From NCBI GenBank assembly GCA_018644665.1, contig JABGQA010000090.1, positions 124,001-188,000 of the forward strand: a stretch of 64,000 nt of DNA. Direction: 5' to 3'. Within the stretch, counting starts at the first letter, position 1, and every line of letters starts with the position of its first letter. The position numbers and the translations under genes are program-made. The notes under the pieces were generated by a model. The model was not told the origin of the DNA, made no database searches, and saw nothing but the letters and a program-made list of their open reading frames with translations. Below are positions 60,238-64,000 of the stretch, one piece after another. The DNA comes from Candidatus Poribacteria bacterium. Lineage in GTDB: Bacteria; Poribacteria; WGA-4E; GCA-2687025.

Positions 60238-60987
60238 TCAGCTTCCCCTGGCGCTCTTGACGGCGTCCGCTGCGGCGGACTTCATGTGCCCGAGATCGCT
60301 TCCGGCGCCGACGAACAGGAATCCCTGCTCGGCTCTCAAGCGGGCCGCCGTTCCGCCAGGTGTGAGGATGCCCATCGGCCGGCCGACGCGCCGCGCGGCC
60401 GCGAGCGTTTGCGCGATCGCGGCCTCGTGCTCTGGGCAGCCCGGGTCGACCCCCATCGACCAAGCGAGGTCGCTCGGCCCCACGAACCCGAGGTCGACGC
60501 CCGGAACGGACAGGATCTCCTCGGCGCGGGACACGGCGTCGATGTGCTCGATCTGCACGATCACGGCCACTTCGTCGTTGGCGCGGTCCAGGTAGTCCGC
60601 CCCGTAGAGCGTCGCCCGGGCGCTCAGAGCTATCGAGCGGGCCCCCACGGGCGGGTACCTGGACGCGCGCGCCGCCCGCTCCGCCTCGCTCGCGTTCATC
60701 ACCATGGGCACGACGACGCCCAGGGCGCCGGTGTCGAGAGCCTGCTTAATTAGGGTCGGGTCGTTGTGAGCAACGCGGGCCATGGGAGTGGTGTCGGTCG
60801 TCGAGATCGCCCGGAAGCAGTGGAGCATGGACTCGACATGTATGGCCGTGTGCTCCGTATCCACTACGAGCCAGTCCCAACCGACGTGCGCCATGTGCTC
60901 GGCGGCAATCGAGGAGGACAGGCACAGCCAGGCCCCAAACGCCGGACGGCCTGCGTCCACGAGCGTCTTCGCGCGGTTCTCTCGCAC
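60238..60987 (-). CDS. HpcH/HpaI-family class II aldolase
   Basis: 249 residues of the HpaI/GarL TIM-barrel family: W-L-V-V-D-T-E-H, catalytic R in M-A-R-V-A, Q-I-E-H near 145 (metal Glu), and G-V-D-L-G-F-V-G-P-S-D-L-A (metal Asp). These aldolases cleave 2-keto-3-deoxy sugar acids or 4-hydroxy-2-oxoacids. GTG 60987 follows GGAGGGGAG. It lies 24 bp after the dehydratase, giving a possible dehydrase-aldolase pair for sugar acids. Confidence 0.87.
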   Translation of the reverse strand: MRENRAKTLVDAGRPAFGAWLCLSSSIAAEHMAHVGWDWLVVDTEHTAIHVESMLHCFRAISTTDTTPMARVAHNDPTLIKQALDTGALGVVVPMVMNASEAERAARASRYPPVGARSIALSARATLYGADYLDRANDEVAVIVQIEHIDAVSRAEEILSVPGVDLGFVGPSDLAWSMGVDPGCPEHEAAIAQTLAAARRVGRPMGILTPGGTAARLRAEQGFLFVGAGSDLGHMKSAAADAVKSARGS

Positions 60988-61011
60988 GGGCTCCCCTCCG
61001 ACAGATGAACG

Positions 61012-62679
61012 CTAGCCGGTGACCGCGCCTTCCGACGCGGAGGACACGAGCTTCGCGTACTTCGCCATCACGCCGCTCTTGTACCGGGGCTCGGGTGCTG
61101 CCCAGCCGTCGAGACGGGCGGCGATCTCGTCGTCGCTCAACGCCACGCTCAGGTCGCGCGACTCCACGTCCAGCGTGATGATGTCGCCGTTCCGCACGGC
61201 CGCCAGCGGCCCGCCGACCGACGCCTCCGGCGCTATATGCCCGACAGTGAAGCCGTAGGTGGCGCCGGAGAACCGGCCGTCCGTTATCAACGCGACGTCG
61301 TCGCTGATCCCCGCGCCGACAACGGCGGCAGTCACGGCGAGCATCTCGCGCATGCCCGGCCCGCCCTTGGGCCCCTCGTAGCGGATCACAACGACATCGC
61401 CCGCCTTGATGGCGCCCGCCTGGACGGCCGCAAACGCGTCGTCTTCGGTATCGAACACCACGGCCGGGCCGCTGTGTCGCTTCCGGTTGTGTCCCACGAT
61501 CTTGAGAACGCAACCCTCAGGAGCGAGGTTGCCCTTGAGGATGACGATCCCACCCGTCGGCTTGATGGCGTCGTCGAGGCCGTGGACGACGTCCTGCCCT
61601 TCCGTCTCCACCGCAGTACCCGCCTCGTCCGCGATCGTGTTCCCTGTGACGGTCACGGCGTCGCGCAGGTAGCCGCCGTCCAGGAGGCGCTTCGCTATGA
61701 GAGGGACACCGCCTGCCCGGTACATGTCATGCGCGACGTACTTTCCGCCCGGCTTCAGGTCCGCCAGGAGCGGCGTCGACGAGCTGACATGGTCGAAGTC
61801 GTCGATGTCGAGATCAACGCCCATCTCGCGGGCGATTGCCAGGATGTGCAACACGGCGTTGGTGGAGCCGCCGGTCATGGCCACCGACGCAATCGCGTTC
61901 TCGAGGGCGCCGCGCGTGATGATCGACTCCGGTCGCAGATCGCGCTCGAGGATGTCCATCACGAGCTTGCCGACCTGGAACGCGACCTCGTCCTTCCGCG
62001 GATCCATGGCCGGCACGCTTGCCGACCCCATGGGCGACATGCCCATGATCTCGATCGCCGTCGCCATCGTGTTCGCGGTGAACTGGCCGCCGCACGCTCC
62101 CGCCGCCGGACACGCCACCTGTTCCAGTTCTATCAGGTCCGACTCGGACATCTTGCCCGCGGCGTGCGCGCCGACCGCCTCGAACACGTCCTGGATCGTC
62201 ACGTCGGCGCCTTGGAAGCTCCCCGGCGCGATCGAGCCTCCATACAGCATCACGGAGGGCAGGTTCAGGCGGGCGAGCGCCATCACAGTTGCTGGGATGG
62301 TCTTGTCGCAGCCGGAAAGCGCTACGACGGCGTCCAGCGAATGGCCGCGCACCGTCAGCTCGATCGAGTCGGCAATCACCTCCCGGCTCACCAGCGAGGC
62401 CTTCATGCCCTCGGTGCCCATGGAGATGCCGTCGGAGATGACGATCGTGTTGAACTCCAGCGGCGTGCCGCCAGCGGCGCGCACGCCGGCCTTCGCCCTC
62501 GCCGCGAGCCGGCGCAGGTGCAGGTTGCAGGGGCCGAGTTCGGTCCACGTGTTCGCGATCCCCACGAGCGGGCGCGACAAGTCGGCGTCTGTAAGCCCAA
62601 CGGCGTGCAGCATGGCGCGCGCCGGGGCGCGACTCGGTCTCTCAGTGACGTTGCGCGACTCTTGCTTTGCGTCAGCCAT
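61012..62679 (-). CDS. ilvD: Dihydroxy-acid dehydratase (IlvD)
   Basis: 555 residues, matching the short 2Fe-2S type. Cluster cysteines: Cys51 in G-P-C-N, Cys124 in S-G-C-D-K, Cys196 in [19 protein letters not shown] and G-G-S-T-N-A-V are the family signatures. It dehydrates dihydroxy-isovalerate for branched-chain amino acids. Next to an aldolase and a sugar isomerase-like protein, a sugar-acid dehydratase (same family) is an alternative, but the sequence is closest in pattern to true DHAD. Confidence 0.88.
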   Translation of the reverse strand: MADAKQESRNVTERPSRAPARAMLHAVGLTDADLSRPLVGIANTWTELGPCNLHLRRLAARAKAGVRAAGGTPLEFNTIVISDGISMGTEGMKASLVSREVIADSIELTVRGHSLDAVVALSGCDKTIPATVMALARLNLPSVMLYGGSIAPGSFQGADVTIQDVFEAVGAHAAGKMSESDLIELEQVACPAAGACGGQFTANTMATAIEIMGMSPMGSASVPAMDPRKDEVAFQVGKLVMDILERDLRPESIITRGALENAIASVAMTGGSTNAVLHILAIAREMGVDLDIDDFDHVSSSTPLLADLKPGGKYVAHDMYRAGGVPLIAKRLLDGGYLRDAVTVTGNTIADEAGTAVETEGQDVVHGLDDAIKPTGGIVILKGNLAPEGCVLKIVGHNRKRHSGPAVVFDTEDDAFAAVQAGAIKAGDVVVIRYEGPKGGPGMREMLAVTAAVVGAGISDDVALITDGRFSGATYGFTVGHIAPEASVGGPLAAVRNGDIITLDVESRDLSVALSDDEIAARLDGWAAPEPRYKSGVMAKYAKLVSSASEGAVTG

Positions 62680-62707
62680 CGATGTCCTTCGCTCCTCCGC
62701 GACACTA

Positions 62708-63490
62708 CTACAGGTAACGTTCCAGCAGCGCTTTCGTCTTCAGCACGCCTTCGTGGTCGCTGCCCGCGCCCTCGAATTCGATGCCGAATGACCCGTCGTA
62801 CCCGGCGTCCTTCATGATGCGCACGCACCGACCGATGTCGATGTTCAGGTCCTCGCCGTCGTCGCCAAACTCGTGTGTCTTCGCGTGCACCGCGATTGCG
62901 TATGGCGCCAACTTCTCCATGGCCTCGTAGCGGATGTCGGGCGCCACGTTGCCGAAGTCCGGGAGCGTCCCGATGTTGTCGACGACATCGTCCATGATGC
63001 GCACGACGTTGTCCGGATTGGCCGACAGGCCGCCGTGGTTCTCGATCACGATGGCGATCCCGTGCGGTTTGCCCAACTCCGCGAGCTTCCCGAACGACTC
63101 GGTGCAGCGCGGGAGCACGTCGGCGTCGGCGCCACCCTGGCCTCCGGTGTTCGCCCGGACAGCGTTGCACCCAAGGGCCGCTGCGACGGGGAACCACTGC
63201 GCGTGAGCTGCGACGGCCTCCGCTCGCGCGGCCGCATCCTCGGAGCTGAGGTCGCCTTGGCCGTCGATGGCGATGTTGAGCATCGCTACGCCTTCGCCGT
63301 CCGCGATCGCGCGGAGTTCGGCGATGTAGGCATCCTCCAGCGACGCGAAGAAGGGCGAGTTGAGTTCGACCGTGTCGATGCCGAACTCGGTGCGGGAGAG
63401 TCGCGCGAAGTCCGTCAGCAGCAGGCGCTCGTCGTCCTGCCGAAGGAACCGCCGGTGGATGCTCCACCCGGCCAGGGAAATCGATGCCAT
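62708..63490 (-). CDS. Sugar phosphate isomerase/epimerase-like TIM barrel
   Basis: 260 residues of the xylose-isomerase-like family: I-V-I-E-N-H-G-G-L (metal Glu), V-H-A-K-T-H-E-F, and G-I-E-F-E-G near the C-terminus (second Glu). Start with S-L-A-G-W-S-I-H is typical. Likely a ketose epimerase, inosose dehydratase or hydroxypyruvate isomerase. It is 28 bp upstream of the dehydratase. Confidence 0.82.
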   Translation of the reverse strand: MASISLAGWSIHRRFLRQDDERLLLTDFARLSRTEFGIDTVELNSPFFASLEDAYIAELRAIADGEGVAMLNIAIDGQGDLSSEDAAARAEAVAAHAQWFPVAAALGCNAVRANTGGQGGADADVLPRCTESFGKLAELGKPHGIAIVIENHGGLSANPDNVVRIMDDVVDNIGTLPDFGNVAPDIRYEAMEKLAPYAIAVHAKTHEFGDDGEDLNIDIGRCVRIMKDAGYDGSFGIEFEGAGSDHEGVLKTKALLERYL

Positions 63491-63518
63491 CCTGAGTTCG
63501 CCTTTCGTATACGGCGGT

Positions 63519-64000
63519 CTAAGACGCTCGCCGCCGTGCGTGCTTCTTCACCAGCCACGTCACCGCGGCCACCACGTCCTCGGTGTCCTGCTCGTCCATG
63601 CCGGGCCACAGCGGCAGACTGACCACCCGCGAGTAGGCCGACTCGGCGTTTGGGAAATCACCCTCGCGCACTCCGCAAGTGCGCTTGTAGTGCGTAAACA
63701 GATGTAGCGGGATGTAGTGGACGATCGCGCTGATATTCAGATCGTTGAGCCCGAGAATGAAATCGTCCCGGTCTATGTCCAGCGCCTCGGAGTTCAGCCG
63801 TAGGATGTAAAGGTGCCACGCGTGCGCGCCGAACGACGGGACGGACGGTGTCTCAAGCTCGGGCAGGTCGGCGAACGCCTCGTTGTAGCGCATCGCGATG
63901 CGCTCGCGAATCGGCATCTGCTTGCGCAGCTTGTCGAGCTGTGCGAGGCCGATCGCTGCCTCGACGTCCGTCATGTTGCACTTGTGGCCCTGCGCCACCA
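63519..64000 (-). CDS. DegT/DnrJ/EryC1/StrS sugar aminotransferase, N-terminus outside window
   Basis: The C-terminal 160 residues of a PLP-dependent sugar aminotransferase: G-H-K-C-N-M-T-D-V-E-A-A-I-G-L-A-Q-L, then Y-I-P-L-H near the end. The family makes amino sugars for glycans. The first two-thirds, with the PLP lysine, lie beyond base 64000. A GTG at 63998 exists but is within the protein core and is not the start. Confidence 0.88.
   Translation of the reverse strand, partial: VAQGHKCNMTDVEAAIGLAQLDKLRKQMPIRERIAMRYNEAFADLPELETPSVPSFGAHAWHLYILRLNSEALDIDRDDFILGLNDLNISAIVHYIPLHLFTHYKRTCGVREGDFPNAESAYSRVVSLPLWPGMDEQDTEDVVAAVTWLVKKHARRRAS

Noticed and set aside
61237..62817. A 526-codon plus-strand reading frame opposite ilvD
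   Set aside because: The minus strand encodes a full dihydroxy-acid dehydratase. The antisense frame is rich in Arg, His and Asp without domain pattern, as expected for the shadow of a GC-rich gene.
1..64000. CRISPR arrays, transposons, prophage, tRNA or rRNA genes
   Set aside because: No regularly spaced repeats, transposase or integrase motifs, or tRNA cloverleaf sequences were found in the short intergenic regions.

Overview
This is a 64 kb, uniformly GC-rich bacterial chromosome segment. I see no insertion sequence, phage gene, CRISPR array, tRNA or rRNA. It is densely coded (about 50 genes, mostly with gaps under 60 bp or 1-4 bp overlaps) and uses many TTG and GTG starts, usually behind a clear GGAGG-like site. 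Sulfatases, a heparinase II/III-like protein, LamG proteins, PQQ-type propellers, DUF362, DUF5690 and DUF6785-like proteins together point to an uncultured, polysaccharide-degrading lineage of the Poribacteria / Planctomycetota-like type. Two secreted proteins end in a G-x-L-(A/T)-x-T-W-A tail that I associate with Poribacteria. The assignment is inference from gene content; there is no marker rRNA here.

Layout. 1-2.4 kb: a minus-strand run of a creatininase-family protein (cut by the left edge), an isochorismatase-like hydrolase and an M42 peptidase. 2.6-4.2 kb: a CopD-like membrane protein and a triheme cytochrome c lipoprotein. 4.2-16.8 kb: eleven tightly packed minus-strand genes. Read 5' to 3' they are a DUF5690/MFS transporter, an unknown anchored secreted protein, a MacB/Lol-type ABC permease and ATPase, a PQQ propeller, a LamG-methyltransferase-propeller fusion, a double-headed molybdate/tungstate binding lipoprotein, its permease and ATPase, a MoaD/ThiS carrier and a MoeB/ThiF enzyme. 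17-27.3 kb: a phosphodiesterase, two sulfatases, an oligopeptide-type ABC permease pair with a HAD phosphatase and TrpF, a secreted protein and a heparinase-like protein. 27.4-32.7 kb: methionine synthesis (homocysteine methyltransferase-MTHFR fusion plus full-length MetH). 32.8-45.1 kb: a LamG protein, a methyltransferase, two glycosyltransferases, a beta-hydroxyacid dehydrogenase, MnmG and two large secreted proteins likely to act on carbohydrate. 45.3-53.3 kb: a YchF-like GTPase, DapB, a vitamin B12/siderophore-type binding protein and permease, a TVP38 protein, a second M42 peptidase and a DUF6785-like membrane protein. 53.3-60.1 kb: an aberrant Crp/Fnr-like regulator, a glycosyltransferase, a squalene-hopene-cyclase-like protein, DUF362, a von Willebrand A protein and TerC. 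60.2-64 kb: an HpaI-type aldolase, dihydroxy-acid dehydratase, a sugar isomerase/epimerase and the C-terminal part of a DegT aminotransferase cut by the right edge.

How the parts fit. One theme is uptake and breakdown of sulfated polysaccharide (sulfatases, heparinase-like protein, LamG proteins, DppBC-like permeases). A second is cobalamin and one-carbon metabolism (MetH, the MTHFR fusion, the BtuFC-like pair). A third, and the best candidate for an undescribed system, is the 4.2-16.8 kb array, which joins oxyanion uptake and sulfur-carrier chemistry to secreted propellers and a MacB-like ABC unit.
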